Shown here piece by piece: positions 1 to 8,558 of a stretch of DNA of 64,000 bases (positions are counted from its first letter, which is position 1; every line of letters begins with the position of its first letter). The DNA comes from Streptomyces sp. ADI96-02 (GTDB lineage Bacteria; Actinomycetota; Actinomycetes; Streptomycetales; Streptomycetaceae): assembly GCF_003846185.1 (NCBI RefSeq), contig NZ_ML123034.1, forward strand, positions 2,063,885-2,127,884, in the 5' to 3' direction. A model generated the notes under the pieces. The model was not told the DNA's origin, searched no databases, and was given only the letters and a program-made list of their open reading frames with translations. The translations under genes were made by a program, and so were the position numbers.

Positions 1-20
1 AGGCGGAGGACGGCGGGCGG

Positions 21-509
21 TCAGCCCTGCCGCGGGTGGTGGGCCGGGATCGGGGGCAGCTCGCCGGTGGCCTCGTACGCCGAGAGCATCTCGATGCGGC
101 GCGTGTGGCGCTCCTCGTTCGAGTACGGCGTGGCGAGGAAGATCTCGACGAACCGGGTGGACTCCTCCACCGTGTGCATCCGGCCGCCGATGGCGACGAC
201 GTTGGCGTTGTTGTGCTCGCGGCCGAGGGCGGCGGTCTGCTCGCTCCAGGCCAGTGCGGCGCGGACGCCCTTGACCTTGTTGGCGGCGATCTGCTCGCCG
301 TTGCCGGAGCCGCCGATCACGATGCCGAGGCTGTCCGGGTCCGCGGCCGTCCTCTCGGCGGCGCGCAGGCAGAACGGCGGGTAGTCGTCCTGGGCGTCGT
401 AGATGTGGGGGCCGCAGTCGACGGCCTCGTGGCCGTGGGCGCCGAGCCACTCGACGAGGTGGTTCTTGAGTTCGTAACCGGCATGGTCGGATCCGAGGTA
501 CACGCGCAT
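21..509 (-). CDS. rpiB: Ribose-5-phosphate isomerase B
   Basis: RpiB/LacAB family sugar-phosphate isomerase of 162 residues, interconverting ribose 5-phosphate and ribulose 5-phosphate in the pentose phosphate pathway (cytosol). Seen: the N-terminal GSDHAGYELK segment and GSGNGEQIAANK at residues 67-78. Glu72 stands where the E. coli type has its catalytic Cys; this matches the actinobacterial (M. tuberculosis) type that uses Glu as the base. The ATG is the natural start: the conserved beta-strand begins at residue 2. It is transcribed away from the permease at 739, and an inverted repeat sits just upstream of its start. Confidence 0.95.
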   Translation of the reverse strand: MRVYLGSDHAGYELKNHLVEWLGAHGHEAVDCGPHIYDAQDDYPPFCLRAAERTAADPDSLGIVIGGSGNGEQIAANKVKGVRAALAWSEQTAALGREHNNANVVAIGGRMHTVEESTRFVEIFLATPYSNEERHTRRIEMLSAYEATGELPPIPAHHPRQG

Positions 510-512
510 GGT

Positions 513-535
513 GCGAAGTGTGGCACGAACTTCGC
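513..535. promoter_or_regulatory. Inverted repeat in the rpiB/permease divergent region
   Basis: Perfect 7-base arms GCGAAGT and ACTTCGC separated by 9 bases, 4 bases upstream of the rpiB start codon. The position fits an operator or the rpiB 5' leader; no regulator is recognised. The remaining divergent region up to 738 shows no motif I can name. Confidence 0.35.
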
Positions 536-738
536 GGGGTGGCCGTCAGCGGGGTCGGCGGCCGGAGCCCTGTTTCCCGTGTGGTCAACGCCACTCGGGC
601 AACGATCCGGTGAACTATCCGAAAGGGGGGGTTCCGCTTATGCCCTCTGTCGGGCTTGAATGCGTGGTCTTTGTCTTCGCACCTCATTCCTCGCGAAGCA
701 GGGCGCACCCTCATGTACGAAAGTAAGGATTTCCCCCC

Positions 739-2166
739 ATGACGTCGCAGACGACGCTGGCGAAGCCGGGCCAGGAGCCCGGCGAGCCGGACCGGCCGGA
801 TTCGTCGGGCGGGCTTCAGGCCGGCCTGAAGAACCGCCACCTCTCGATGATCGCGATCGGCGGTGTGATCGGCGCGGGCCTCTTCGTGGGCTCCAGCGCG
901 GGCATCGCGGCTGCCGGACCGGCGATCCTCCTGTCGTACGCCCTGGTCGGCGCGATGGTGGTGCTCGTCATGCGGATGCTCGGCGAGATGGCCGCGGCCC
1001 GGCCGAGCTCCGGCTCGTTCTCGGCCTACGCCGACCAGGCGCTGGGCCGTTGGGCCGGTTTCTCCATCGGCTGGCTGTACTGGTTCTTCTGGGTCGTGGT
1101 GCTCGCGGTCGAGGCGACCGCCGGCGCCAAGATCCTGGAGAGCTGGGTCCCGGGTGTGCCGCAGTGGGCCTGGGCGCTGATCGTGATGGTCGTGCTGACC
1201 GCGACGAACCTGGTGTCGGTCGGCAGCTACGGGGAGTTCGAGTTCTGGTTCGCCGGGATCAAGGTCGTGGCGATCGCCGCGTTCGTGGTCGTCGGCATGC
1301 TGGCCGTCTTCGGCCTGCTGCCCGGATCCGACAACCCCGGTTCGGGGCTGGCGCACCTGACGGACAGCGGGGGCTTCTTCCCCGAGGGGCCGGGGGCGAT
1401 CCTCACGGGTGTGCTGATGGTCGTCTTCTCCTTCATGGGCAGCGAGATCGTGACGCTGGCCGCCGGTGAGTCGACGGACCCGCAGCGTGCGGTGTCGAAG
1501 GCCACCAACAGCGTGATCTGGCGCATCGCCGTCTTCTACCTCGGCTCGATCTTCGTCGTGCTGACGCTGCTGCCGTGGAACGACCCGTCGATCATGAAGG
1601 ACGGCAGTTACGTCGCCGCGCTGAACTCGATCGGCATCCCGCACGCCGGGCAGGTCATGGACTTCATCGTGCTCACGGCCGTGCTGTCCTGCCTCAACTC
1701 GGGCCTGTACACCGCCTCCCGCATGGCGTTCTCGCTCGGTGAGCGGGGCGACGCGCCGAAGTCGTTCGCCAAGGTCAACAAGAGCGGAGTGCCGCGTGCG
1801 GCGATCCTGTCCTCGGTCGTCTTCGGCTTCGTCGCGGTGTTCTTCAACTACCAGTGGCCCGACACGGTGTTCCAGTTCCTGCTGAACTCCTCCGGCGCGG
1901 TCGCGCTGTTCGTCTGGCTGGTCATCTGCTTCACCCAGCTGCGGATGCGCGGGATCATCCTGCGCGAGAACCCCGGCAAGCTGGTCGTGCGGATGTGGCT
2001 CTTCCCGTACCTGACCTGGGCGACGATCGCGATGATCTCCTTCGTGCTGGTCTACATGCTCACCGACGACACCGCCCGCGAGCAGGTCGTCCTCTCGGTG
2101 CTGGTCGCCGCGCTGGTGGTCGGCATCTCGCTGGTACGCGAGCGGCGCGGCCGCAAGGCCGCCTGA
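739..2166 (+). CDS. APC-family amino-acid permease (GabP/AAT type), copy 1
   Basis: Integral membrane amino-acid/H+ symporter of 475 residues with about 12 hydrophobic helices. Seen: the AAT-family TM1 signature IGGVIGAGLFVG near residue 41, an EFEFWFAGIK segment around residue 170, and the cytoplasmic SRMAFSLGERGDAPK loop. Family members import GABA, aromatic or other neutral/cationic amino acids; the substrate cannot be read from sequence. It starts at ATG 739, with AAGGA 9-10 bases upstream. It is the first of three closely related permeases (also at 3156 and 4718), separated from the other two by bioY on the opposite strand. A strong hairpin follows the stop. Confidence 0.92.
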   Translation: MTSQTTLAKPGQEPGEPDRPDSSGGLQAGLKNRHLSMIAIGGVIGAGLFVGSSAGIAAAGPAILLSYALVGAMVVLVMRMLGEMAAARPSSGSFSAYADQALGRWAGFSIGWLYWFFWVVVLAVEATAGAKILESWVPGVPQWAWALIVMVVLTATNLVSVGSYGEFEFWFAGIKVVAIAAFVVVGMLAVFGLLPGSDNPGSGLAHLTDSGGFFPEGPGAILTGVLMVVFSFMGSEIVTLAAGESTDPQRAVSKATNSVIWRIAVFYLGSIFVVLTLLPWNDPSIMKDGSYVAALNSIGIPHAGQVMDFIVLTAVLSCLNSGLYTASRMAFSLGERGDAPKSFAKVNKSGVPRAAILSSVVFGFVAVFFNYQWPDTVFQFLLNSSGAVALFVWLVICFTQLRMRGIILRENPGKLVVRMWLFPYLTWATIAMISFVLVYMLTDDTAREQVVLSVLVAALVVGISLVRERRGRKAA

Positions 2167-2181
2167 CCGGCCCCGCGCATG

Positions 2182-2232
2182 CGAAGGGGCTCGCCCCGGA
2201 ACGTCGGTGACGTTCCGGGGCGAGCCCCTTCG
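2182..2232. terminator. Bidirectional terminator, permease 1 / bioY
   Basis: A perfect 24-base-pair stem (2182-2205 with 2209-2232) closes a 3-base loop between the convergent permease and bioY stops. This is one of the strongest hairpins in the window; as usual in Streptomyces it has no long T-tract. Confidence 0.9.
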
Positions 2233-2273
2233 GCGTGACAGGGCCCGACGACGGGCCGGTGGCGCGGGCGGGG

Positions 2274-2867
2274 TCAGCCGCGACGCCCGAGGAGCTTCCA
2301 GGCGGCGGGCAGCGCGCCCATGGCCAGGAGCGCCTTGAGCGCGTCGCCGATCAGGAACGGGGTGAGTCCGGCGGCGACCGCGGCGCTCAGCGACATCCCG
2401 GTGGAGAGCGCCAGGTAGGGCACGCCGACGGCGTAGACGACCGCGGAGCCGATGGCCATCGTCCCGGCCGTCCGCAGCACCGAGCGGTCGCCGCCGCGCC
2501 GGGCGAGCGCGCCGACCACGGTCGCGGCGAGCAGCATGCCGAAGACATAGCCGAGGGACGGCATGGCGTAACCGGACGTGCCCTCGGCGAACCACGGCAC
2601 GCCGGCCATGCCGACGAGCGCGTACAGCGCGAGGGAGAGGAAGCCTCGGCGGGCCCCGAGCGCGGTGCCGATGAGCAGCGCGGCGAAGGTCTGGCCGGTG
2701 ACCGGGACCGGGGAGCCGGGCACCGGTACGGCGATCTGGGCCGCGAGGCCGGTCAGCGCCGCGCCGCCCAGCACGAGGGCCGCGTCGACGGCGTAGCGGT
2801 GCCGGGCTGCGGGCAGCAGGTCGGCGAGGACCGCTCCGGAGCGGACGGGGGCGGCAGCAGTGCTCAT
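2274..2867 (-). CDS. bioY: BioY biotin transporter (ECF S-component)
   Basis: Substrate-binding S-component of an energy-coupling-factor biotin transporter, 197 residues with about six hydrophobic helices. Seen: the family-typical PVTGQTFAALLIGTALGARRG stretch near residue 55 (first part quoted only), and ALYALVGMAGVPWFA followed by GYVFGMLLAA. No EcfA or EcfT gene is adjacent, so it either uses a shared energising module encoded elsewhere or works alone, as some BioY proteins do. It converges on permease 1 and shares its terminator. Its upstream region contains a short palindrome (2925-2938, arms GGCGGA/TCCGCC), a possible operator of unknown factor. Confidence 0.92.
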   Translation of the reverse strand: MSTAAAPVRSGAVLADLLPAARHRYAVDAALVLGGAALTGLAAQIAVPVPGSPVPVTGQTFAALLIGTALGARRGFLSLALYALVGMAGVPWFAEGTSGYAMPSLGYVFGMLLAATVVGALARRGGDRSVLRTAGTMAIGSAVVYAVGVPYLALSTGMSLSAAVAAGLTPFLIGDALKALLAMGALPAAWKLLGRRG

Positions 2868-3108
2868 CGGGGACTCCGCGGGTGAGGGCAGGCAGGGTGG
2901 GAAGGCTCCCGCCGGTCGGGCAGGGGCGGACTTCCGCCGACGTTAGTCCACGCCCCGATGCCCGATCACCATCAGCCGCCCACAAAGCGGCGGTTGGCGG
3001 CTTGGTCGGGTTCGCACAAAGAGTTGCGGGCAATCATCCCGCGGCGTGATGCTCGTCACTGAGGTGGGGCCGGAGGCGGCCCGTTTTGGCGGGAGGGGCG
3101 TCGGGGCG

Positions 3109-3121
3109 TCAGACTGTAGGT
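3109..3121 (+). promoter_or_regulatory. Conserved box upstream of permease 2
   Basis: TCAGACTGTAGGT lies 35 bases upstream of the permease 2 ATG. The same 13-mer with one change occurs at 4669-4681, 37 bases upstream of the ATG chosen for permease 3. The spacing suggests a -10 region or leader element kept after duplication of gene plus promoter. No -35 is obvious. Confidence 0.45.
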
Positions 3122-3155
3122 TCCCCATAAATGATCTGAGAGCGACCCCCACCCC

Positions 3156-4598
3156 ATGCACCACGCGCCGCCCGCCAAGCCCTCCCCCGCCCCGTCCCCG
3201 CCGGCCGGCGAACCGCTCGCCGGCGGCCTCCGGCAGCGGCACCTGACGATGCTCGGGCTCGGCGGGGTGATCGGAGCCGGGCTGTTCGTCGGGTCGGGCG
3301 CGGGCATCGCCGTGGCGGGGCCCGCGATCGTCGTCTCGTACCTGATCGCCGGGGCGCTCGCGATGCTCGTCATGCGGATGCTCGGCGAGATGTCCGCGGC
3401 GATGCCGGCCTCCGGCTCCTTCTCGGTGCACGCGGAGCGGGCGCTCGGGCGCTGGGCCGGGTTCAGCGCCGGCTGGCTGTACTGGTTCCTGCTGGTGGTG
3501 GTGCTCGCCGTGGAGGCGACGGCGGCGGCGCAGATCGCCCACGGCTGGGTGCCCGGCGTCGAACCGTGGGCCTGGGTGCTGCTGTTCATGGTGGTCTTCA
3601 CCGCGGCGAACCTGACGGCGGTGAAGAACTTCGGCGAGTTCGAGTTCTGGTTCGCCGCGCTGAAGGTCGGCGCGATCGTGGTGTTCCTGGCGCTGGGGCT
3701 GCTCGCGGTCTTCGGCCTGCTGCCGGACACCGATCCGGTGGGCCTGACGCGTCTGACGGGTGAGGGCGGCTTCCTGCCGAACGGCTGGGGCGGAGTCGTC
3801 TCCGGGGTTCTGACGGTGGTCTTCGCCTTCGGCGGCCTGGAGGTCGTCACCATCGCCGCCGCCGAGACCGACGACCCGGCGCGTGCGGTGGGGCGGGCGG
3901 TGCGCAGTGCGGTGGTGCGCATCCTGTTCTTCTACGTCGGTTCGATGCTGGTCATCGTGACCGTGCTGCCATGGACCGCGCAGCAGGCCGGACTCAGCCC
4001 GTTCGTGACGGTGCTGGACGCGGTCGGGGTGCCGTCGGCCGGGCAGATCATGAACATCGTGGTGTTCGTGGCGCTGCTCTCCGCCCTGAACGCCAACCTG
4101 TACGGGTCCTCGCGGATGGTCTTCTCGCTGGCCGAGCGCGGCGAGGCGCCGCGCGGTCTGCTGAAGGTGTCGGGCCGCGGCGGCGGGAGGGGCGGGGTGC
4201 CGGTGCGGGCGGTGCTGGCCTCGGTCGCCTTCGGCTTCGTCTCCGTCCTGCTGAACCTGCTCTGGCCGGACACGGTCTTCCTCTACATGCTCAACTCGGT
4301 CGGCGCGGTGCTGCTGTTCGTGTGGGCGCTGATCGCCGCGTCGCAGCTGCGGCTGCGGGCCCGGCTGGAGCGGGAGGCCCCGGACGCGCTCGCCCTGCGC
4401 ATGTGGTGCTTCCCGTACCTGACCTGGCTGACGCTGGCCGGACTGCTGGGCGTGCTGGTGCTGATGCTGACCGACGACGCGGCCCGGCCCCAGGTCCTGT
4501 GGTCGGCGGGGGCGACGGCCGGGGTGGTCCTGGTGGCGGTGGTGCGGGACCGGCGCGGGCGGGGTCGGCGCGGACCGGGCGCGCTCACCGATCGGTAG
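3156..4598 (+). CDS. APC-family amino-acid permease, copy 2
   Basis: 480-residue AAT-type amino-acid permease, about 12 helices, paralogous to the proteins at 739 and 4718. Seen: LGGVIGAGLFVGSGAG near residue 35, EFEFWFAALK, and SRMVFSLAERGEAPR in the cytoplasmic loop. A Gly/Arg-rich insertion (GRGGGRGG) follows that loop and is absent from the other two copies. The C-terminus is strongly basic. The start ATG 3156 lacks a good ribosome site; the conserved upstream box 35 bases before it supports it. Substrate unknown. Confidence 0.92.
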   Translation: MHHAPPAKPSPAPSPPAGEPLAGGLRQRHLTMLGLGGVIGAGLFVGSGAGIAVAGPAIVVSYLIAGALAMLVMRMLGEMSAAMPASGSFSVHAERALGRWAGFSAGWLYWFLLVVVLAVEATAAAQIAHGWVPGVEPWAWVLLFMVVFTAANLTAVKNFGEFEFWFAALKVGAIVVFLALGLLAVFGLLPDTDPVGLTRLTGEGGFLPNGWGGVVSGVLTVVFAFGGLEVVTIAAAETDDPARAVGRAVRSAVVRILFFYVGSMLVIVTVLPWTAQQAGLSPFVTVLDAVGVPSAGQIMNIVVFVALLSALNANLYGSSRMVFSLAERGEAPRGLLKVSGRGGGRGGVPVRAVLASVAFGFVSVLLNLLWPDTVFLYMLNSVGAVLLFVWALIAASQLRLRARLEREAPDALALRMWCFPYLTWLTLAGLLGVLVLMLTDDAARPQVLWSAGATAGVVLVAVVRDRRGRGRRGPGALTDR

Positions 4599-4668
4599 CA
4601 CCGCGCACACCTTGTGTGAGCTTTGTGACCGTATAGCGGACACCCGCTCCGTGTGAACGGCGTGTTGC

Positions 4669-4681
4669 TCAGACTGTGGGT
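4669..4681 (+). promoter_or_regulatory. Conserved box upstream of permease 3
   Basis: TCAGACTGTGGGT matches the box before permease 2 at 12 of 13 positions and at almost the same distance from the ATG (37 against 35 bases). This supports ATG 4718, not GTG 4676, as the start of permease 3, because GTG 4676 would lie inside the box. Confidence 0.45.
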
Positions 4682-4717
4682 ACGTCCCCTGTCTCAGCTA
4701 CCGAACAGAGCAAGTCC

Positions 4718-6160
4718 ATGCCTCGGACCTCCGCGTCTCCCCCCACCGCTGACTCCGCGGCCCCCGCCCCGGCGACGGCCGACTCCGCTCTCACCCACGG
4801 CCTCAAGCAGCGGCACCTGTCGATGATCGCCCTCGGCGGAGTGATCGGCGCCGGTCTGTTCGTCGGCTCCGGCGCGGGCATCGCCGCCGCCGGGCCCTCG
4901 ATCGTCATCGCCTACGCGCTCTCCGGGCTGCTCGTCATGTTCGTGATGCGCATGCTCGGCGAGATGTCCGCCGCGAACCCGGCCTCGGGGTCCTTCTCCG
5001 TGCACGCCGAGCGCGCGATCGGCCCGTGGGCCGGGTTCACCGCCGGCTGGTCCTTCTGGTTCCTGCTCTGCGTGGCGGTGGGGCTGGAGGGCATCGGCGC
5101 CGCCCAGATCGTCAGCGGCTGGCTGCCCGGCACGCCGGAGTGGGCCTGGGTGGCCCTGTTCATGGTGATCTTCCTCGGGACGAACCTGGCCGCGGTGAAG
5201 AACTTCGGCGAGTTCGAGTTCTGGTTCGCCGCGCTCAAGGTCATCGCGATCACGCTGTTCCTGGTCCTCGGCGCGCTGGCGATCCTCGGCGTGCTGCCCA
5301 GCACCGAGGCGCCCGGCCTCTCCAACCTGACCGGCGACGGCGGCTTCCTGCCCAAGGGCATGGACGGTTTCATCATCGGGCTGCTCGCCTCCGTCTTCGC
5401 GTACGGCGGCATGGAGACCGTCACGATCGCGGCGGCCGAGTCGGAGAACCCGGTGCAGGGCGTGACCAAGGCGGTCCGCACGGCCATGTGGCGCATCGCG
5501 GTCTTCTACATCGGTTCGATGGCCGTCATCGTCACCCTGGTCCCCTGGGACGACCCGCAGGTCGTCGAGGTCGGTCCGTTCTACGCGATGCTCGACCACC
5601 TCGGCATCGGCGGCGCGGCGGAGATCATGAACGTGGTGATCCTCATCGCACTGCTCTCGGCGATGAACGCCAACATCTACGGTTCCTCGCGCATGGCCCG
5701 CTCACTGGTCGCCCGCGGACAGGGACCGGCCGCGCTCGGCCGGATCTCCTCCGGAGTGCCGCGCAACGCCGTGCTGTTCTCCTCGGTCTTCGGCTTCCTG
5801 TGCGTGCTGCTCAGCTACTGGCGGCCGGACGACGTCTTCCCGTGGCTGCTGAACATGATCGGCGCGGTGATCCTGGTCGTGTGGATCTTCATCGCGGTCT
5901 CCCAGCTGATCCTGCGCCGCCGCCTGGAGCGCGAGTCCCCGCAGAAGCTGGTGATCCGGATGTGGTTCTTCCCCGTCGGCACGATCCTCGCGCTGGCGGC
6001 CATGGCCGGGATCTTCGTCCTGATGCTGACCCGGCCGGACACCCGCGACCAGTTGCTCGCCACCGGCGGGCTGACCGTGGTGCTGATCGTCCTCGGGCTG
6101 CTGCGGCAGCGGCGGGCCGCCGCCGCATCCGATGTATCCGACGTATCCGAGCAGGGCTGA
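4718..6160 (+). CDS. APC-family amino-acid permease, copy 3
   Basis: 480-residue AAT-type amino-acid permease, exactly the length of copy 2 when started at ATG 4718. Seen: LGGVIGAGLFVGSGAG, NFGEFEFWFAALK and SRMARSLVARGQGP. Helix 3 differs from the other copies (WSFWFLLCVAVGLEG instead of WLYWF...VLAVEA), so substrate preference may differ. An in-frame GTG at 4676 would add 14 residues but lies in the conserved promoter-like box. The last codons and the stop form the first of three tandem repeats at 6146-6211. Substrate not predictable. Confidence 0.92.
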   Translation: MPRTSASPPTADSAAPAPATADSALTHGLKQRHLSMIALGGVIGAGLFVGSGAGIAAAGPSIVIAYALSGLLVMFVMRMLGEMSAANPASGSFSVHAERAIGPWAGFTAGWSFWFLLCVAVGLEGIGAAQIVSGWLPGTPEWAWVALFMVIFLGTNLAAVKNFGEFEFWFAALKVIAITLFLVLGALAILGVLPSTEAPGLSNLTGDGGFLPKGMDGFIIGLLASVFAYGGMETVTIAAAESENPVQGVTKAVRTAMWRIAVFYIGSMAVIVTLVPWDDPQVVEVGPFYAMLDHLGIGGAAEIMNVVILIALLSAMNANIYGSSRMARSLVARGQGPAALGRISSGVPRNAVLFSSVFGFLCVLLSYWRPDDVFPWLLNMIGAVILVVWIFIAVSQLILRRRLERESPQKLVIRMWFFPVGTILALAAMAGIFVLMLTRPDTRDQLLATGGLTVVLIVLGLLRQRRAAAASDVSDVSEQG

Positions 6161-6211
6161 CGTTCCTTCCGAGCAGGGCTGACGCTTCCTTCCGAGCAGG
6201 GCTGACTTTTC
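6146..6211 (+). repeat. Three tandem 22-23 bp repeats across the permease 3 stop
   Basis: Units beginning TCCGAGCAGGGCTGAC start at 6146, 6168 and 6191. The permease stop codon lies in the first unit, and the next two are untranslated copies of the gene's own 3' end. It looks like replication slippage. Confidence 0.85.
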
Positions 6212-6246
6212 CTCCGGTCCTCTCCTCGTCGTCATCTCCTCATCGC

Positions 6247-6285
6247 CGCGAGGGCGGGCCCCCGCACAGGGTGCCCGCCCTCGCG
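6247..6285 (+). terminator. Terminator after permease 3
   Basis: Perfect 12-bp stem CGCGAGGGCGGG / CCCGCCCTCGCG with a 15-base loop, 87 bases after the permease stop. Confidence 0.8.
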
Positions 6286-6460
6286 CGTCCCCCGGGGCCT
6301 TGACGCCCCGCGCGGGCGGGCCCGGCTGCTTTCTCCGGGATACGCGGCCCGGTCCCTGACGCCTCGGCGTCCGGTCTCGTACATTGGCGGGCCGGACGCC
6401 GGACGCCGGGCATTCACCCGCCCTGGCTTCGGTGGTGCTTCCACTCACCGAGGAGTTGCC

Positions 6461-7537
6461 ATGTCCCGCACGTTCAGGCGTCGTTCGGTCCTGCTGGGCG
6501 CCGCCGCGGCCACGGCCGCCACCGCCGCCGCGCCCGCCTCCGCCGCCTCCTCCCTCGCCGAACGCCCCCCGCGCCGCCCCGCCGGACCGCTGGTCATCGG
6601 CCACCGGGGCGCGGCGGGCTGGCGGCCCGAGCACACGGCCGACGCCTACGTCTACGCGGTGCGTTCCGGAGCCGACTGGATCGAGCCCGACCTCGTGCCG
6701 ACGAAGGACCACGTGCTCGTCGTACGGCACGAGAACGAGATCTCCACCACGACCGACGTCGCCCGCCGCCCGGAGTTCACGGACCGCCGCACCACGAAGA
6801 CCGTCGACGGCAGGGCGGTGACCGGCTGGTTCACCGAGGACTTCACGCTGCGGGAGCTGAGGACGCTGCACACCGTGGAGCGCCTGCCGCAGCTCCGCAA
6901 CCGCAACACGGTCTTCGACGGCCGGGGGCGGGTCATGACGTTCCAGGAGGTCGTGGACCTGGCGCGGCGGCTGTCGCGGGAGTCGGGCCGGCGGATCACG
7001 GTGTTCCCGGAGACCAAACACCCCACGTACTTCCGGTCGGTCGGGCTGCCGCTGGAGGAGGAGCTGATCCGGGTGATCCGCCGCAACCGGCTGACCGCCC
7101 GCGAGTGCGTCGTGCAGTCCTTCGAGCCGTCCAGCCTGCGGCGCGTGGCCGACGCCCGACTCGGGCTGCCGCTCTGGCAGGCGCTGGGCACGAGCGGCGG
7201 ACCGTACGGCCACCCGGCCACGTACGAGGAGATGGCGACCCCGGACGGGCTGCGCGAGATCGCCGGGTACGCCGACTGGATCGGGCCCGACAAGTCCTCC
7301 CTCGTCCCGCCGCGCACCCTGCTGGCGGACGCGCACGCGGCGGGCCTGAAGGTCGGCGCGTACACCTTCCGGGCGGAGAACCAGTACCTGCCGGCCGCCT
7401 ACCGCAGGGGCGGCGCGCCGGGCGACTTCGGCGACGCGTTCGCGGAGTACGCCTTCCACTACGGGCGGGGCGTGGACGCCGTGGTGACGGACTTCCCGGA
7501 CATCGCGGCGCAGGCCAGGGACGCGCTGCGGCCGTAG
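6461..7537 (+). CDS. Exported glycerophosphodiester phosphodiesterase
   Basis: GDPD-family enzyme of 358 residues that hydrolyses glycerophosphodiesters to glycerol 3-phosphate and alcohol, probably outside the cell for phosphate or carbon scavenging. Seen: a Tat signal peptide (FRRRSVLLG, hydrophobic stretch, ASA cleavage site near residue 29), then the catalytic GHRG (His48, Arg49) with Glu57, EPD (Glu75, Asp77) and VVRHE (His90). These are the canonical metal and general acid/base positions. The remainder is a TIM barrel ending with DAVVTDFPD. GAGG precedes the ATG at good spacing. It is monocistronic, and 147 bases separate it from sodF. Confidence 0.92.
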   Translation: MSRTFRRRSVLLGAAAATAATAAAPASAASSLAERPPRRPAGPLVIGHRGAAGWRPEHTADAYVYAVRSGADWIEPDLVPTKDHVLVVRHENEISTTTDVARRPEFTDRRTTKTVDGRAVTGWFTEDFTLRELRTLHTVERLPQLRNRNTVFDGRGRVMTFQEVVDLARRLSRESGRRITVFPETKHPTYFRSVGLPLEEELIRVIRRNRLTARECVVQSFEPSSLRRVADARLGLPLWQALGTSGGPYGHPATYEEMATPDGLREIAGYADWIGPDKSSLVPPRTLLADAHAAGLKVGAYTFRAENQYLPAAYRRGGAPGDFGDAFAEYAFHYGRGVDAVVTDFPDIAAQARDALRP

Positions 7538-7624
7538 GGCTGCCCGGCGAGGGCCGTAGGGCTGCCCGGCGGGCCTAGGCCGAAGGGCTGATCACGGGCG
7601 GACCCTCCTGCTGTTAGCCTGCTC

Positions 7625-7641
7625 CTGCATATAGGTTGCAA
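7625..7641. promoter_or_regulatory. Candidate Nur (nickel regulator) box of sodF
   Basis: cTGCat-ATAGG-ttGCAA, 17 bases, 43 bases upstream of the sodF ATG. It fits the published Streptomyces Nur box (tTGCaa-N5-ttGCAA) in both GC cores and spacing. Nur with bound nickel represses sodF when NiSOD can be made. Assignment is by motif and gene context only. Confidence 0.7.
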
Positions 7642-7684
7642 TAACAACTGGACGGCATTCCCAGCAGTCGGAGGGTTCGAACTC

Positions 7685-8326
7685 ATGGCCACGTACACGC
7701 TCCCGGAACTCCCCTACGACTACGCGGCGCTCGAACCGGTCATCAACCCGCAGATCATCGAGCTGCACCACGACAAGCACCACGCCGCGTACGTCAAGGG
7801 CGCGAACGACACCCTGGAGCAGTTGGCAGAGGCGCGCGACAAGGGAGCCTGGGGCGCGATCAACGGCCTGCAGAAGAACCTCGCGTTCCACCTCTCCGGC
7901 CACATCCTGCACTCGATCTACTGGCACAACATGACCGGCGACGGCGGCGGCGAGCCCCTCGCGGCGGACGGCGTGGGCGACCTCGCGGACGCGATCGCCG
8001 AGTCCTTCGGCTCCTACGCCGGTTTCAAGTCGCAGCTGACGAAGGCCGCGGCCACCACGCAGGGTTCCGGCTGGGGCGTTCTGGCGTACGAGCCCGTGAG
8101 CGGCAAGCTGATCGTCGAGCAGGTCTACGACCACCAGGGCAACGTCGGCCAGGGCTCGGTCCCGATCCTGGTCTTCGACGCCTGGGAGCACGCCTTCTAC
8201 CTCCAGTACAAGAACCAGAAGGTGGACTTCATCGACGCGATGTGGCAGGTCGTCAACTGGCAGGACGTGGCCAAGCGGTACGCCGCCGCCAAGGAGCGCG
8301 CGGACGTACTGCTGCTCGCCCCCTGA
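7685..8326 (+). CDS. sodF: Fe/Mn-family superoxide dismutase SodF
   Basis: Cytosolic superoxide dismutase of 213 residues, converting superoxide to oxygen and peroxide. Metal ligands are all present: His28 (ELHHDKHH), His76 (LHSIYW), Asp165 and His169 (DAWEH). The Streptomyces homologue is the iron (Fe-Zn) enzyme, made when nickel is scarce. The start is ATG 7685 after GGAGGG. Regulation is inferred from the Nur-like box just upstream. It is monocistronic, followed by its own terminator. Confidence 0.95.
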   Translation: MATYTLPELPYDYAALEPVINPQIIELHHDKHHAAYVKGANDTLEQLAEARDKGAWGAINGLQKNLAFHLSGHILHSIYWHNMTGDGGGEPLAADGVGDLADAIAESFGSYAGFKSQLTKAAATTQGSGWGVLAYEPVSGKLIVEQVYDHQGNVGQGSVPILVFDAWEHAFYLQYKNQKVDFIDAMWQVVNWQDVAKRYAAAKERADVLLLAP

Positions 8327-8402
8327 CCTCCTCCGCAGCGGCGGACAGCACGTCCTGCCTCGTGATCGTCTTCTCAACCTTCACTGCGGCAGGCGGATGA
8401 AC

Positions 8403-8441
8403 GAAGAGCCCTCGCGAGGACGTGACTCGCGGGGGCTCTTC
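8403..8441 (+). terminator. sodF terminator
   Basis: 16-bp stem (8403-8418 with 8426-8441) with one mismatch and a 7-base loop. It occupies the start of the long open frame that leads into the acyltransferase, and so argues against a start upstream of 8442 for that gene. Confidence 0.8.
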
Positions 8442-8558
8442 CATGCCCCGAGCAGGGAGTCCAGCCGGCCGCGCGCCCCGGAAAACATCCGCCGTCCGCG
8501 GGGCCCGGCTGCCACGATGGCCTTCGTCCCTCCGCCCGCGAGCCCCGGAAGCCGCCCC

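Noticed and set aside
3156..6160. Permeases as the missing csn transporter
   Set aside because: They are APC amino-acid carriers, not ABC sugar transporter subunits, and lie 22 kb away.
7675..7682. GTTCGAAC as a LexA box before sodF
   Set aside because: It overlaps the ribosome site and lacks the spaced CGAAC-N4-GTTCG arrangement; likely chance.
8397..8558. Longer N-terminus for the hexapeptide acyltransferase
   Set aside because: The ATG at 8397 precedes the sodF terminator stem, and the added residues show no homology.
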